From DATKJY01 sp964540105 (GTDB lineage Bacteria; Zixibacteria; MSB-5A5; GN15; FEB-12): a stretch of DNA of 64,000 bases. The position numbers were made by a program, and so were the translations under genes. Each line of letters starts with the position of its first letter. The stretch's first letter is position 1. The stretch covers positions 248,001 to 312,000 of the forward strand of contig CAZILL010000002.1 in NCBI GenBank assembly GCA_964540105.1, read 5' to 3'. Below, in pieces: positions 16,680 through 25,541 of this stretch. The notes beneath the pieces were generated by a model. The model ran no database searches. It was not told where the DNA came from and was given only the letters and a program-made list of their open reading frames with translations.

Positions 16680-17642
16680 TTAGACCCCATGAGCCTGCTG
16701 TTCCTCGAAAAGCGACGAGACCGATTGTTCGTCGGAGATGCGACGGATCGCCTCGCCGATCAGCTCGGCGCAGGGGAGGACCTCAAAACGATCCCCAAGA
16801 TTGCGATGCGACTGGCTAATGGAATCGGAAATGATAGTTTTCTTGATCGGTGACTGCTGGATGCGCTCAATGGCTGTTCCCGACAGTACTCCGTGAGTGC
16901 AAGCGGCATAGATATCAAGCGCGCCGCGCTCTTTGAGATACTCCGCCGCGAGGCAAATCGAACCGGCCGTATCAACCATGTCATCGCGGATCAGAACGTT
17001 CTTGCCGCGCACGTCTCCAATGAGACTCACGACCTCGGAGATATTCGCCTTGGGGCGACGCTTGTCGACAATGGCCAGGTCAGCGTTGAGCGCGGCAGCC
17101 GTGCTGCGCGCGAGTTTCAGCGAACCGACGTCCGGGCTCACCACAACCAAATTGTCAAGTTTGTATCGACGCACATGGTCGTTGAAAATCCATGACGAAT
17201 AGAGGTGGTCATGCGGAAGATCAAAAAAACCCTGAATCTGGCTGGCATGCAGGTCCATCGTGATGATCCGATCCGCGCCCGCGGTGGTAATCATGTTGGC
17301 CACGAGCTTGGCTGTGATCGGCACCCGCGGACGATCTTTGCGATCCTGACGAGCGTAGCCATAATACGGGATGACGGCCGTGATCCGCATGGCTGATGCG
17401 CGGCGTGAGGCCTCGATGAGCATCAGCAGCTCCATCAGATTCTCGGCCGGTGCATTGGTCGATTGGATAATGAAAAGGTCTGCCCCGCGAATATTCTCGT
17501 TGATCTGGACAAACACTTCGCCGTCCGAGAACCGCGTCACCGTGCAATCCGTCAGCTTTTCCCCAAGGTACGCCACAATCCCCTTGGCCAGCCCGATGTT
17601 GGAATTACCGGTGACGATCTTTATTTCACTTCGTACAATCAT
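16680..17642 (-). CDS. prs: Ribose-phosphate pyrophosphokinase
   Basis: Prs makes PRPP from ribose 5-phosphate and ATP for nucleotide, His and Trp synthesis. The 320-residue protein has normal length. It shows FSDGEVFVQINENIRGADLFIIQS near residue 38, YYGYARQDRKDRPRVPI near 93, the catalytic DLHASQIQGFFDLPHDHL near 129 and the PRPP loop DDMVDTAGSI near 218. It lies in the minus-strand series ispE, spoVG, tRNA-Gln, prs, rplY. Confidence 0.97.
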   Translation of the reverse strand: MIVRSEIKIVTGNSNIGLAKGIVAYLGEKLTDCTVTRFSDGEVFVQINENIRGADLFIIQSTNAPAENLMELLMLIEASRRASAMRITAVIPYYGYARQDRKDRPRVPITAKLVANMITTAGADRIITMDLHASQIQGFFDLPHDHLYSSWIFNDHVRRYKLDNLVVVSPDVGSLKLARSTAAALNADLAIVDKRRPKANISEVVSLIGDVRGKNVLIRDDMVDTAGSICLAAEYLKERGALDIYAACTHGVLSGTAIERIQQSPIKKTIISDSISQSHRNLGDRFEVLPCAELIGEAIRRISDEQSVSSLFEEQQAHGV

Positions 17643-17732
17643 GGCTCAACCACTTCGTTCCGTTTACTACACACCCCTCTTGGTGACAAAAATAACCTGT
17701 CAAAGAACAGGTTCCTCACCTCATCAATTTTG

Positions 17733-17804
17733 CTGGGGCGCCAGGATTCGAACCTGGGAATGCCAGCTCCAAAGGCTGGTGACTTACCGCTTGTCGACGC
17801 CCCA
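17733..17804 (-). tRNA. tRNA-Gln (anticodon UUG)
   Basis: The minus strand folds into a 72-nt cloverleaf. The acceptor is TGGGGCG with CGCCCCA plus discriminator G. The D arm is GAC/GTC with AGCGGTAA. The anticodon stem is CCAGC/GCTGG with loop CTTTGGA, giving anticodon TTG. The T arm is CCAGG-TTCGAAT-CCTGG. The U1-A72 pair is usual for tRNA-Gln. The CCA end is not encoded. The gene sits between spoVG and prs. Confidence 0.96.
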
Positions 17805-17819
17805 AGACGCCTTGTCAGT

Positions 17820-18092
17820 TCATGGCACTGCGCTGCGTGACTTGAGCTCGTGCTCAAACGCCTTAAGGACCTTCTCCTCAATCATCTGGCGCATGTCACT
17901 GTTCACCGGGTGGGCTACGTCTTGATGACTTCCATCCGGACGCCGTCGGCTCGGCATGGATACAAAGTAGCCATCGGCTCCCTGGATTATCTTCATACCC
18001 CGGACGACAAAGGCGTTGTCGAACGTCACATTAGCAAATCCCTTTAGTCTCTCCTCATCTCTTAGCGTGACCCGTATCTCTGTAATCTCCAC
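17820..18092 (-). CDS. spoVG: SpoVG family RNA/DNA-binding regulator
   Basis: SpoVG homologues are small nucleic-acid-binding regulators, first named for a role in spore cortex formation but widespread in non-sporing bacteria. The 90-residue protein is full length. It has MEITEIRVTLRDEERLKGFA, the strand AFVVRGMKIIQGADGYFVSMPSRRR and the C-terminal helix after HPVNSDMRQMIE. It lies 28 bases downstream of ispE and just upstream of tRNA-Gln and prs, as in the yabH(ispE)-spoVG-prs region of Bacillus. Confidence 0.95.
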   Translation of the reverse strand: MEITEIRVTLRDEERLKGFANVTFDNAFVVRGMKIIQGADGYFVSMPSRRRPDGSHQDVAHPVNSDMRQMIEEKVLKAFEHELKSRSAVP

Positions 18093-18120
18093 GGTTCCCT
18101 CCCGCTTCTATAGGGTGCTG

Positions 18121-19002
18121 TTACTCCAAGGAAATTGGCCGAACCGTGTGAACGTGCCAACTATCTTCCTCGATCGAACCGATTCTCTCCTCCGATGGGG
18201 GTTCGGAATATATCCCAAAAATGGTCGATCCTGACCCGCTCATGCGAGCCAGCGCCGCGCCATTGGTTAACAGCTTCTCCTTGATCCTCCCCAGCTCGGG
18301 ATACCTGATCAAGTGATTCTTCTCGAAATCGTTGCCCGAAAGCTTCAGGAATTCGATGAATTCATCCGACGTCTGGCAACCACGTAAGGTAAGTGCCGCC
18401 CGTGAGGGTGTCAAGCCTATTCTAAGGGAGGCATAGCTTTGTGCGGTTGAGACATTGATATCCGGGGTCACCAAAACCATCCAATAGTCAACTGGATAAC
18501 TCGTCTTTGCCATGACTTCTCCCCGGCCAGTCACTAATGCCTGGCCCCCGGAGAAGAAGAAAGGAAGGTCAGAACCGATGCTCAGTGCCAGCTCGGCCAG
18601 TCTGCTCTTGTTTAACTTCAAATCAAACAACAGATTACACGCTATCAGGCATGCTGCTCCGTCGGTTGACCCCCCTCCAAGTCCTGCGCCTATCGGGATA
18701 TTCTTTTCTATCAGGATTTCAAGCCCAGATCTTACCGTAAGCTCTTCAACCAGAAGTTGATAGGCCTTGGCCATCAGGTTGGTGTTGTCGGTCGGGACCT
18801 TCGGGCCGGAGGCGATCTCTATTCTCACTGTGGGTGAGTCAGTCCGCCTAAACGTGATGCGATCAAAGAGCGATACAGCTTGGAACAACGAATTGATGTT
18901 GTGATATCCGTCGGCGCGACGGTTCAGAACTTCAAGAAACAGGTTGACCTTGGCCGGCGCGCCGATGACCAGACTCTCATTCGTGATTTGCTTCACAAAC
19001 AT
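18121..19002 (-). CDS. ispE: 4-diphosphocytidyl-2-C-methyl-D-erythritol kinase
   Basis: IspE is the ATP-dependent kinase of the MEP isoprenoid pathway. The 293-residue GHMP kinase has APAKVNLFLEVLNRRADGYHNI near residue 17, the ATP loop PIGAGLGGGSTDGAACL near 105, GSDLPFFFSGG near 145 and the late motif ARMSGSGSTIFGIY near 260. It is consistent with a bacterium feeding the prenyl synthase-like enzyme at 9652 through MEP, although the two genes are not linked. It is the first gene of the ispE-spoVG-tRNA-prs-rplY series and diverges from acnA. Confidence 0.96.
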   Translation of the reverse strand: MFVKQITNESLVIGAPAKVNLFLEVLNRRADGYHNINSLFQAVSLFDRITFRRTDSPTVRIEIASGPKVPTDNTNLMAKAYQLLVEELTVRSGLEILIEKNIPIGAGLGGGSTDGAACLIACNLLFDLKLNKSRLAELALSIGSDLPFFFSGGQALVTGRGEVMAKTSYPVDYWMVLVTPDINVSTAQSYASLRIGLTPSRAALTLRGCQTSDEFIEFLKLSGNDFEKNHLIRYPELGRIKEKLLTNGAALARMSGSGSTIFGIYSEPPSEERIGSIEEDSWHVHTVRPISLE

Positions 19003-19129
19003 AATACTATTCTTATTCCCTGTGAATCAGTGCGAGCATCCCCGTCGCCCACGACTAACCTGTTAGAATATAAGCTGCTAATCTACCAAGCGAAAGTCCG
19101 TATCAACTGCGCCCATCGCGCCTCAAGAC

Positions 19130-19158
19130 TTGTCTTTGACCGCAGGCCGACATATACT
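19130..19158 (+). promoter_or_regulatory. Promoter of acnA
   Basis: TTGTCT at 19130-19135, a 17-base spacer and TATACT at 19153-19158. The leader to the GTG start would be about 40 bases and contains AAGGAGG. Confidence 0.55.
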
Positions 19159-19203
19159 TGCACGGTGTGACATGAATCGCCGTTGATGAGAAGGAGGTCA
19201 CCC

Positions 19204-21882
19204 GTGGATCATTTCGGTACCCTTGGTGAGCTGAAAACCAAATCTGCAAAGTTCAAAATTCACCGCATAGAGAAACTCCAAAAGCACGGTCGCATTGATC
19301 GTCTCCCGTACTCCATCAAGATTCTTCTCGAATCTGTCTTGCGTCATTGCGACGGGCATGCTGTGACCGAACAGGATGTCACCCGCCTCGCCGGATATAA
19401 TGCCCGCAAGGTCGGCGAACTCGAGGTTCCCTTCAAACCGGCGCGAGTGATCCTGCAGGACTTTACCGGTGTGCCTGCCGTCGTCGATCTCGCGGCGATG
19501 CGGTCGGCCATGAAACGGATGGGAGGCGACCCCAGAAGAATAAACCCGCTCGTGCCGGTCGATCTCGTGATCGATCATTCCGTTCAAGTCGATGCCTTTG
19601 GCACACCTGACGCGCTCCAGATCAACATGGAAAAGGAGTTCGAACGAAATCGCGAACGATATGAATTCCTGCACTGGGGACAGCATGCCTTCGATAACTT
19701 TCGAGTCGTCCCCCCCGCCACTGGTATTGTCCATCAGGTCAACCTGGAATATTTGGCCCGGGTCGTGATGGTTCAAGGGAATGTCGCCTTTCCCGACACC
19801 CTCGTCGGTACCGACAGTCACACCGTGATGGTGAACGGCCTCGGCGTCCTGGGCTGGGGAGTCGGAGGGATCGAAGCCGAAGCGGTTATGCTCGGGCAGC
19901 CGCTCTACATGCTCACCCCTGAAGTTATCGGATTCAAATTAACCGGTGAGCTGTCCGAAGGAGTAACCGGCACCGACCTCGTGCTCACTGTAACCCAAAT
20001 CCTGCGCAGGAAAGGTGTGGTCGGGAAATTCGTCGAGTTCTTCGGCCCGGCACTGGATACTCTCACCCTTCCCGCCAAAGCGATGATCGGCAACATGGCT
20101 CCTGAATATGGCGCCACGATGGGATTCTTCCCGGTCGATAACCTCGCGCTCGAATACCTCCGACTGACCGGCCGCTCGGATGATGACGTCGACTTGGTCG
20201 AACGCTACACCAAGGAGCAGGGGCTCTTCCGCGAGAAAAATAGCGCCGCACCGGACTTCACCGACGTTGTCGAGCTGGACATTTCCAAAGTTGAACCATC
20301 GCTTGCCGGACCAAAGCGTCCACAGGATCGCGTGAGCCTCTCGATGGTCAAACAGGATTTTCAGGCTCTTCTGGGAAAACCAACCAGTGAGCGCGGGTTC
20401 GATCTGCCACCGGCAGAACAGAACAAGCGGATCGCCATTGGCAAACGCCACGGCTCAGAAATCGGCCACGGCGCCGTTGTTATCGCTGCGATCACGTCCT
20501 GCACGAACACTTCGGATCCCGAAGTCCTGATTGCCGCCGGTCTCGTCGCGAAAAAGGCCGTGGCCCGCGGACTCTCTGTCAAGCCGCATGTCAAGACATC
20601 ACTTTCCCCCGGTTCTCGTGTCGTCATCGCCTACCTCGAGAAGGCGGGGCTGATGCCCGCGCTTGAAAAACTCGGCTTCCACAATGTCGGGTTCGGCTGC
20701 ACCACCTGCATCGGGAACTCAGGCCCCATCCCCGAAGAAGTCGCAGCGGCCGTGTCCGAAGGGAGTATTGTGGCGGCGGCTGTTCTGTCCGGGAATCGCA
20801 ATTTTGAAGGGCGTATTAACCCGCTCACCCGTGCGAACTATCTGGCCTCGCCCCCTCTGGTCATCGCCTATGCTCTGGCCGGTTCGGTCGACATCGATCT
20901 GGTTAATGAACCGATCGGCAAGGATACTGCCGGCAACGATGTTTTTCTCAGCGAACTCTGGCCGACTCAGAAGGAAATCGACAACACAATTATCCAGTCC
21001 GTCACGCCGGACCTCTATCGCAAGCAGTACGCGTCGGTATTTGACGGTAATCCAACCTGGAACAAGATTTCCAGCACGGGTGGCGATCTGTATCGTTGGG
21101 ACAAACAATCGACCTACATCCAGGAACCCCCGTTCTTCGTCGACATGGGCGATGAACCGGAGGAGATCGCGCCGATCTCCAACGCCCGCGTGCTGGCCAT
21201 GTTTGGCGATTCCATCACGACCGACCATATCTCGCCGGCGGGGTCGATCAAAGCCGAGTCGCCGGCAGGCCGGTTTCTGCTCGAGCACAACGTTCCATTC
21301 GCAGACTTCAACTCCTATGGCTCGCGGCGCGGCAATGATCGGGTGATGACTCGCGGAACATTTGCCAACATCCGGCTGCGCAACCTCCTGGTCCCGGGAA
21401 CCGAAGGTGGGGTGACCGTCTACCATGCTGACGGCGGCGAACGAATGTCGATCTATGAAGCGGCCGGGAAATACAAAGCTGCCAATATCCCACTCATCAT
21501 TCTCGCCGGCAAGGATTACGGCATGGGCTCTTCTCGCGACTGGGCCGCCAAAGGGACCCTGCTGCTCGGAGTCAGAGCCGTCATTGCCCAGAGCTACGAG
21601 CGGATTCATCGCTCCAATCTGGTCGGCATGGGGGTTCTGCCGTTGCAGTTCCTTGAGGGGGAATCACGGGAATCGCTCGGACTGCACGGCCACGAATTGT
21701 TCAGCATTGATTCCATATCGGACAGTCTGAAGCCGCATCAACGGCTCAAAGTGCGGGCGCTGTCACGCGAGGGGGAGAAGCTGTTCCATGTCGTGGTACG
21801 CATCGATACCGCCATTGAGGTCGATTACTACCGGCATGGCGGGGTACTTCCGATGGTTCTTCGCAACATGTTGAAGACGTAA
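19204..21882 (+). CDS. acnA: Aconitate hydratase, AcnA type
   Basis: Aconitase interconverts citrate and isocitrate in the TCA cycle using a 4Fe-4S cluster. From GTG 19204 the protein has 892 residues, normal for AcnA/IRP-type enzymes. AAGGAGG at 19191-19197 sits six bases upstream, so the in-frame ATGs at 19183 and 19186 are rejected. The cluster ligands are in AAITSCTNTSDP and GFGCTTCIGNSGP. The swivel domain shows GDSITTDHISPAGSI and GKDYGMGSSRDWAAKG. Other members of the lineage bind mRNA when apo, but that is not testable here. Confidence 0.97.
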   Translation: MDHFGTLGELKTKSAKFKIHRIEKLQKHGRIDRLPYSIKILLESVLRHCDGHAVTEQDVTRLAGYNARKVGELEVPFKPARVILQDFTGVPAVVDLAAMRSAMKRMGGDPRRINPLVPVDLVIDHSVQVDAFGTPDALQINMEKEFERNRERYEFLHWGQHAFDNFRVVPPATGIVHQVNLEYLARVVMVQGNVAFPDTLVGTDSHTVMVNGLGVLGWGVGGIEAEAVMLGQPLYMLTPEVIGFKLTGELSEGVTGTDLVLTVTQILRRKGVVGKFVEFFGPALDTLTLPAKAMIGNMAPEYGATMGFFPVDNLALEYLRLTGRSDDDVDLVERYTKEQGLFREKNSAAPDFTDVVELDISKVEPSLAGPKRPQDRVSLSMVKQDFQALLGKPTSERGFDLPPAEQNKRIAIGKRHGSEIGHGAVVIAAITSCTNTSDPEVLIAAGLVAKKAVARGLSVKPHVKTSLSPGSRVVIAYLEKAGLMPALEKLGFHNVGFGCTTCIGNSGPIPEEVAAAVSEGSIVAAAVLSGNRNFEGRINPLTRANYLASPPLVIAYALAGSVDIDLVNEPIGKDTAGNDVFLSELWPTQKEIDNTIIQSVTPDLYRKQYASVFDGNPTWNKISSTGGDLYRWDKQSTYIQEPPFFVDMGDEPEEIAPISNARVLAMFGDSITTDHISPAGSIKAESPAGRFLLEHNVPFADFNSYGSRRGNDRVMTRGTFANIRLRNLLVPGTEGGVTVYHADGGERMSIYEAAGKYKAANIPLIILAGKDYGMGSSRDWAAKGTLLLGVRAVIAQSYERIHRSNLVGMGVLPLQFLEGESRESLGLHGHELFSIDSISDSLKPHQRLKVRALSREGEKLFHVVVRIDTAIEVDYYRHGGVLPMVLRNMLKT

Positions 21883-21924
21883 GGCGATCAGGGAACGACT
21901 AAATTCTGACAAGGAGATACAAGC

Positions 21925-22953
21925 ATGCCAGTAGCAACCCCCGAGATTTACGCGCGGATGTTAGATTCGGCGCAAAAAGGGAATTACGCCTATCCGGCGA
22001 TCAACGTCGTGTCGACCGAAACGATCAACGCGTGCCTGAAAGGTTTTGCCGATGCGAAGTCGGATGGCATCATTCAGATTTCGACCGGTGGCGCGGATTT
22101 CGCGTCCGGACTGGCGCTGAAAGATGGCGTTGTCGGCGGGGTTGCCCTCGCCGAGTTTACTCATCTGGTGGCGGAAAAGTACAACATCTATGTTGCACTC
22201 CATACTGATCATTGCCCACCCGACAAAGTCGACAAGTTCCTGATCCCACTCATCAAGGAGACGACCAAACGGCGAGCTGCGGGCAAAGGGAATCTGTTTC
22301 TGTCGCACATGTACGACGGAAGCTCGCTGCCTACGTCGGAAAACCTGCAGAAGTCGGTTGAACTGCTCAAGCTCTGCAAAGAGAACCAGATCATCCTCGA
22401 AGTCGAGATCGGTGTGGTCGGTGGGGAAGAGGATGGAGTGGACAATAGTGGCAAACCAAAATCAAAACTGTACACTACTCCCGAAGACATGGTGGAGGTT
22501 TACAAGAGGCTGAATCCTGTCGGCGGACGCTACATGCTGGCGGCAACCTTCGGAAATGTGCATGGCATCTACAAGCCCGGAAACGTCGTGCTGAAGCCGA
22601 AGATTCTCAAGGAGGGGCAGGACGCGGTCGTCAAGCAGTTCGGCCAGCAAGCGTACTTTGATCTGGTCTTCCATGGCGGCTCCGGTTCCGAGTTGACCGA
22701 TATCCACGAAACTCTGGACTACGGCGTGGTGAAGATGAATATCGATACCGACACTCAGTACCACTTCACTGAGGCCGTGGTGGCGCATGTCGACGCAAAC
22801 CGCAAGTCCCTCACCCACACGAAAGAGGACGTTGCCGACAAGAAGAAGTTCGATCCCCGTTCATATTTGAAGAAGGCCGAAGAGAGCATGGCCAAGCGGG
22901 TTGCGCAGGGATGCAAGGATCTCAAATCGGACGGGAAGACACTCTTTCGATAG
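21925..22953 (+). CDS. fbaA: Class II fructose-bisphosphate aldolase
   Basis: This zinc aldolase cleaves fructose 1,6-bisphosphate in glycolysis or forms it in gluconeogenesis. The 342-residue protein is the longer FbaA (type A) form. Metal and substrate residues appear in HTDHCPPDK near residue 93, EVEIGVVGGEEDGV near 155, GNVHGIYKPGNVVL near 210 and FHGGSGS near 250. NIDTDTQYHFTEAV near 275 binds phosphate. The Shine-Dalgarno AAGGAG is well placed. It follows acnA by 42 bases. Confidence 0.96.
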   Translation: MPVATPEIYARMLDSAQKGNYAYPAINVVSTETINACLKGFADAKSDGIIQISTGGADFASGLALKDGVVGGVALAEFTHLVAEKYNIYVALHTDHCPPDKVDKFLIPLIKETTKRRAAGKGNLFLSHMYDGSSLPTSENLQKSVELLKLCKENQIILEVEIGVVGGEEDGVDNSGKPKSKLYTTPEDMVEVYKRLNPVGGRYMLAATFGNVHGIYKPGNVVLKPKILKEGQDAVVKQFGQQAYFDLVFHGGSGSELTDIHETLDYGVVKMNIDTDTQYHFTEAVVAHVDANRKSLTHTKEDVADKKKFDPRSYLKKAEESMAKRVAQGCKDLKSDGKTLFR

Positions 22954-23003
22954 GGTGAACTTCCATGACGCGAAGTGCAGGCTGGCTCCAGTGAGGTAGC
23001 CGG

Positions 23004-23417
23004 ATGATTCTTTACTCTGACTCTGCTGAGAAGATAAGGGCCGAACAACTGACCGGTTTCTTCGTGGGATGGCCAAAACCACCCAGTACAGAAACCCATT
23101 TGCGTCTGCTTCGTTCCAGCGACAAGGTCGTCATCGCCATCGAGAGCGAACAGGGCAAAGTCGTCGGCTTCTGTACCGCCGTGACTGACCACCTCTTGTC
23201 GGCTTACATCCCGTTTCTCGAAGTTCTTCCCGAATACCAGAAGCGTGGCATCGGCAAGGAACTTGTGCATCGGATGCTCGCGCGCTTGAAGGGGTTGTAC
23301 ATGGTTGATCTGACCTGCGACCCGGAACTCCAGCCGTTTTATGAAACTCTCGGTCTTCGACGAGCGACCGGAATGATGCTTCGCAATTACGAACGACAAT
23401 CCGGCAGCGGATTCTAG
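23004..23417 (+). CDS. GNAT-family N-acetyltransferase
   Basis: This 137-residue single-domain acetyltransferase has its acetyl-CoA loop in LEVLPEYQKRGIGKELVHRML near residue 72-92, with the Gln/Arg-x-x-Gly-x-Gly pattern as QKRGIG. The C-terminal PFYETLGLRRATGMML is the usual last helix and strand. The substrate, a small amine or protein N terminus, is unknown. It lies 50 bases after fbaA, and no link to aldolase function is evident. Confidence 0.88.
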   Translation: MILYSDSAEKIRAEQLTGFFVGWPKPPSTETHLRLLRSSDKVVIAIESEQGKVVGFCTAVTDHLLSAYIPFLEVLPEYQKRGIGKELVHRMLARLKGLYMVDLTCDPELQPFYETLGLRRATGMMLRNYERQSGSGF

Positions 23418-23483
23418 TCCGCTCCTATTCCGCCAAGATTGTCGAAGAGGCTGAGTGAAGCAGCAAATGCACTCACGCTCTAC

Positions 23484-23546
23484 CCTTCTCCCCACTCGGG
23501 AGAAGGTAGCCGAGGGCTGGATGAGGGGAGTTTCTCAGCACTCCCA
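23484..23546 (+). repeat. Dispersed stem-loop repeat, copy A
   Basis: A 63-base element with a perfect inverted repeat CCTTCTCCC/GGGAGAAGG (23484-23492 and 23498-23506), followed by a conserved 3' part ending TGAGGGGAGTTTCTCAGCAC and CTCCCA. A second, diverged copy is at 48396-48457. It sits in the 260-base gap between the GNAT gene and gcvT. The rest of the gap holds only the possible gcvT promoter. Confidence 0.65.
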
Positions 23547-23608
23547 GAAGTCATCACCTTTGCTTCCGCTCCGGGAAACACAGAAATACGGCGCGACGAC
23601 AATAGATA

Positions 23609-23638
23609 TTGACATTTCACCTTCACGCGATTTATTAG
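23609..23638 (+). promoter_or_regulatory. Possible promoter of gcvT
   Basis: TTGACA at 23609-23614 and TATTAG at 23633-23638 with an 18-base spacer. The -10 is only a 4/6 match. No glycine riboswitch fold is apparent in the leader. Confidence 0.4.
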
Positions 23639-23677
23639 GCGCTACTGTCGCGAAACCAATTAGCAGAGTGTAATATC

Positions 23678-24784
23678 ATGTCTACTTCACATGGCGAACC
23701 GGTCAGAACCCCGTTCTGCGATTTTCACATCGCTGCCGGCGGCAAGATGGTCGACTTCGCGGGATTCTATATGCCGGTGCAGTACAAGGGGATAACAGCC
23801 GAGCATCTGGCCGTCCGCAAGAATCTAGGCCTGTTCGACCTCTCCCACATGGGGGAATTCGAGGTCTCCGGCCACGACGCACTGGGGTTCCTGCAGAGAG
23901 TGACCACCAACAATGTCGCCGCGCTTGAGGTCGGCAAAATCCAGTACAGCTGCATGCCATATCCCGAAGGGGGGATTGTCGACGACCTCCTCGTGTACCG
24001 CCTGGCGGATCGCTTCTTCCTCGTCGTCAACGCCTCAAACATCCGGAAGGATTTCGATTGGTTGAAATCGCATACCTTCGGCGATATGAAGCTGATCGAT
24101 CGTTCCGCCGAATTCGGACTGCTGGCCATACAGGGACCTAACGCGCAAAAGCTGATGTCCGAACTGACCCGGCACAATCTCGACACCATGGGCTACTACA
24201 CTTGCGCGACGGCGAATGTGGGTGGGGTGGATCTGCTCTTCTCCCGCACCGGTTACACCGGCGAAGACGGTTTCGAGATGTATATCCCGACCGCTCACTG
24301 CACAAAACTCTGGAAGGCCGTGACTGAAGCGGGGACGCGGCATGCCCTTGAGCTGATCGGGCTCGGCGCGCGCGATACGCTTCGCCTTGAGATGAAGATG
24401 GCCCTCTATGGCAACGACATCGATCAGACCACAACGCCGGTGGAGGCGGGACTCAGCTGGATAGTCGATTTTGACAAGGAATTTATCGGTAAGTCGATCA
24501 TGGTAAAGCAGCGTGACGAGAAACCGAACCGTCGTCTGGTCTGCCTCGAACTTGAGGGAAAGGCGTTTCCGCGTCACGGGTACGATATTGTCGACGGGAA
24601 CGCCACCATTGGCACGGTGACCTCAGGAACATTTTCACCGTCACTTCAAAAGCCGATAGCGCTCGGGTATGTTCCGCTCGAAAAATCTAAGATCGGCTCC
24701 ATCGTCGAAATCCTGATCCGCGACAAATCATATCCCGCACACGTCGTTAAACAGCCGTTTTACAGACATGCCAGTCACCGCTGA
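23678..24784 (+). CDS. gcvT: Aminomethyltransferase (glycine cleavage T protein)
   Basis: GcvT transfers the aminomethyl carbon from lipoylated GcvH to tetrahydrofolate. The 368-residue protein is full length, with MVDFAGFYMPVQYKGITAEH near residue 28 and LSHMGEFEVSG near 56. The catalytic aspartate region is EGGIVDDLLVYR near 100, and RTGYTGEDGFEMY lies near 187. The YgfZ signature with its conserved cysteine is absent, so this is GcvT rather than the Fe-S assembly factor. The other glycine cleavage genes are not in the window. comB starts 12 bases after the stop. Confidence 0.94.
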   Translation: MSTSHGEPVRTPFCDFHIAAGGKMVDFAGFYMPVQYKGITAEHLAVRKNLGLFDLSHMGEFEVSGHDALGFLQRVTTNNVAALEVGKIQYSCMPYPEGGIVDDLLVYRLADRFFLVVNASNIRKDFDWLKSHTFGDMKLIDRSAEFGLLAIQGPNAQKLMSELTRHNLDTMGYYTCATANVGGVDLLFSRTGYTGEDGFEMYIPTAHCTKLWKAVTEAGTRHALELIGLGARDTLRLEMKMALYGNDIDQTTTPVEAGLSWIVDFDKEFIGKSIMVKQRDEKPNRRLVCLELEGKAFPRHGYDIVDGNATIGTVTSGTFSPSLQKPIALGYVPLEKSKIGSIVEILIRDKSYPAHVVKQPFYRHASHR

Positions 24785-24796
24785 CGGGATCGCGTG

Positions 24797-25525
24797 ATGC
24801 ACATTGAACTGTTCATAACCCCGGTTACTCTCGCGAAGGCGAATCTTGAGAACAAGACGGTTGTCGTCATCGACGTTCTTCGCTCAAGCACGTCGATCTG
24901 CGCGGCCCTGATGTCCGGCGCCCGCGGTGTCATTCCTACTGAAGGGCCCGGAGAAGCGGGCGACATGCGCAACAAGATCGGCTCCGAACTGGCCGTTCTT
25001 GCCGGCGAACGCAACGGAGTCAAGCTCGACAGTTTCAATTTCGGAAACTCTCCATCGGAATTCACCAAGGCGGCTGTTGAAGGGAAGTTTGTGATCATGA
25101 CCACCACCAACGGAACCGGCATCTTTAGCAAGGCGTACATGGCCGGCCCCGTCCTCTCCTGCGCACTCGTTAATGTAACGAGAGTCGCGCAGCGGGTGGC
25201 GCAGGAAGATCATGACGTGGTTATGGTCTGTTCCGGACAGGAGGGGAGTTTCTCCATTGAAGACACGATTTGCGGCGGGATGCTTATCCATCTGCTTCAG
25301 AACAAGTTCAAGAAGCATATTACGGTCAACGATGCCGGTTCGCTCGCGCTCCTGCTCTATCGAACGAACACCACAGCCATCAAGCAGACCCTCCAGAGTG
25401 GCGAGCATGGTCGCTTCCTCACCTCGATCGGTTTCGGAGCGGACGTCGAGACCGCTGCCGCCGTCGATACCATGCCGATTCTTCCCGTCCTCAAGGACGG
25501 TCGACTGGTGTTGGAGAACGGCTGA
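24797..25525 (+). CDS. comB: 2-phosphosulfolactate phosphatase family protein
   Basis: ComB hydrolyses 2-phosphosulfolactate in coenzyme M synthesis in methanogens. Homologues occur widely in bacteria, where the role is often unproven. The 242-residue protein keeps VVVIDVLRSSTSICAALMSG near residue 20, FNFGNSPSEF near 80, TTTNGTGIF near 100 and VCSGQEGSFSIEDTICGG near 146. These are the conserved parts of the family. The ATG at 24797 is preferred to the GTG directly before it. There are no ComA or ComC genes nearby, so the true pathway, perhaps sulfolactate metabolism, is inference. Confidence 0.82.
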   Translation: MHIELFITPVTLAKANLENKTVVVIDVLRSSTSICAALMSGARGVIPTEGPGEAGDMRNKIGSELAVLAGERNGVKLDSFNFGNSPSEFTKAAVEGKFVIMTTTNGTGIFSKAYMAGPVLSCALVNVTRVAQRVAQEDHDVVMVCSGQEGSFSIEDTICGGMLIHLLQNKFKKHITVNDAGSLALLLYRTNTTAIKQTLQSGEHGRFLTSIGFGADVETAAAVDTMPILPVLKDGRLVLENG

Positions 25526-25541
25526 TAACCGAAGGCAGGCG

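Noticed and set aside
23455..23673. Small plus-strand open frame before gcvT
   Set aside because: It spans the stem-loop repeat and has no ribosome binding site or family resemblance.
23547..23677. Glycine riboswitch upstream of gcvT
   Set aside because: I looked for the paired aptamer core with its conserved GGA segments and saw none.
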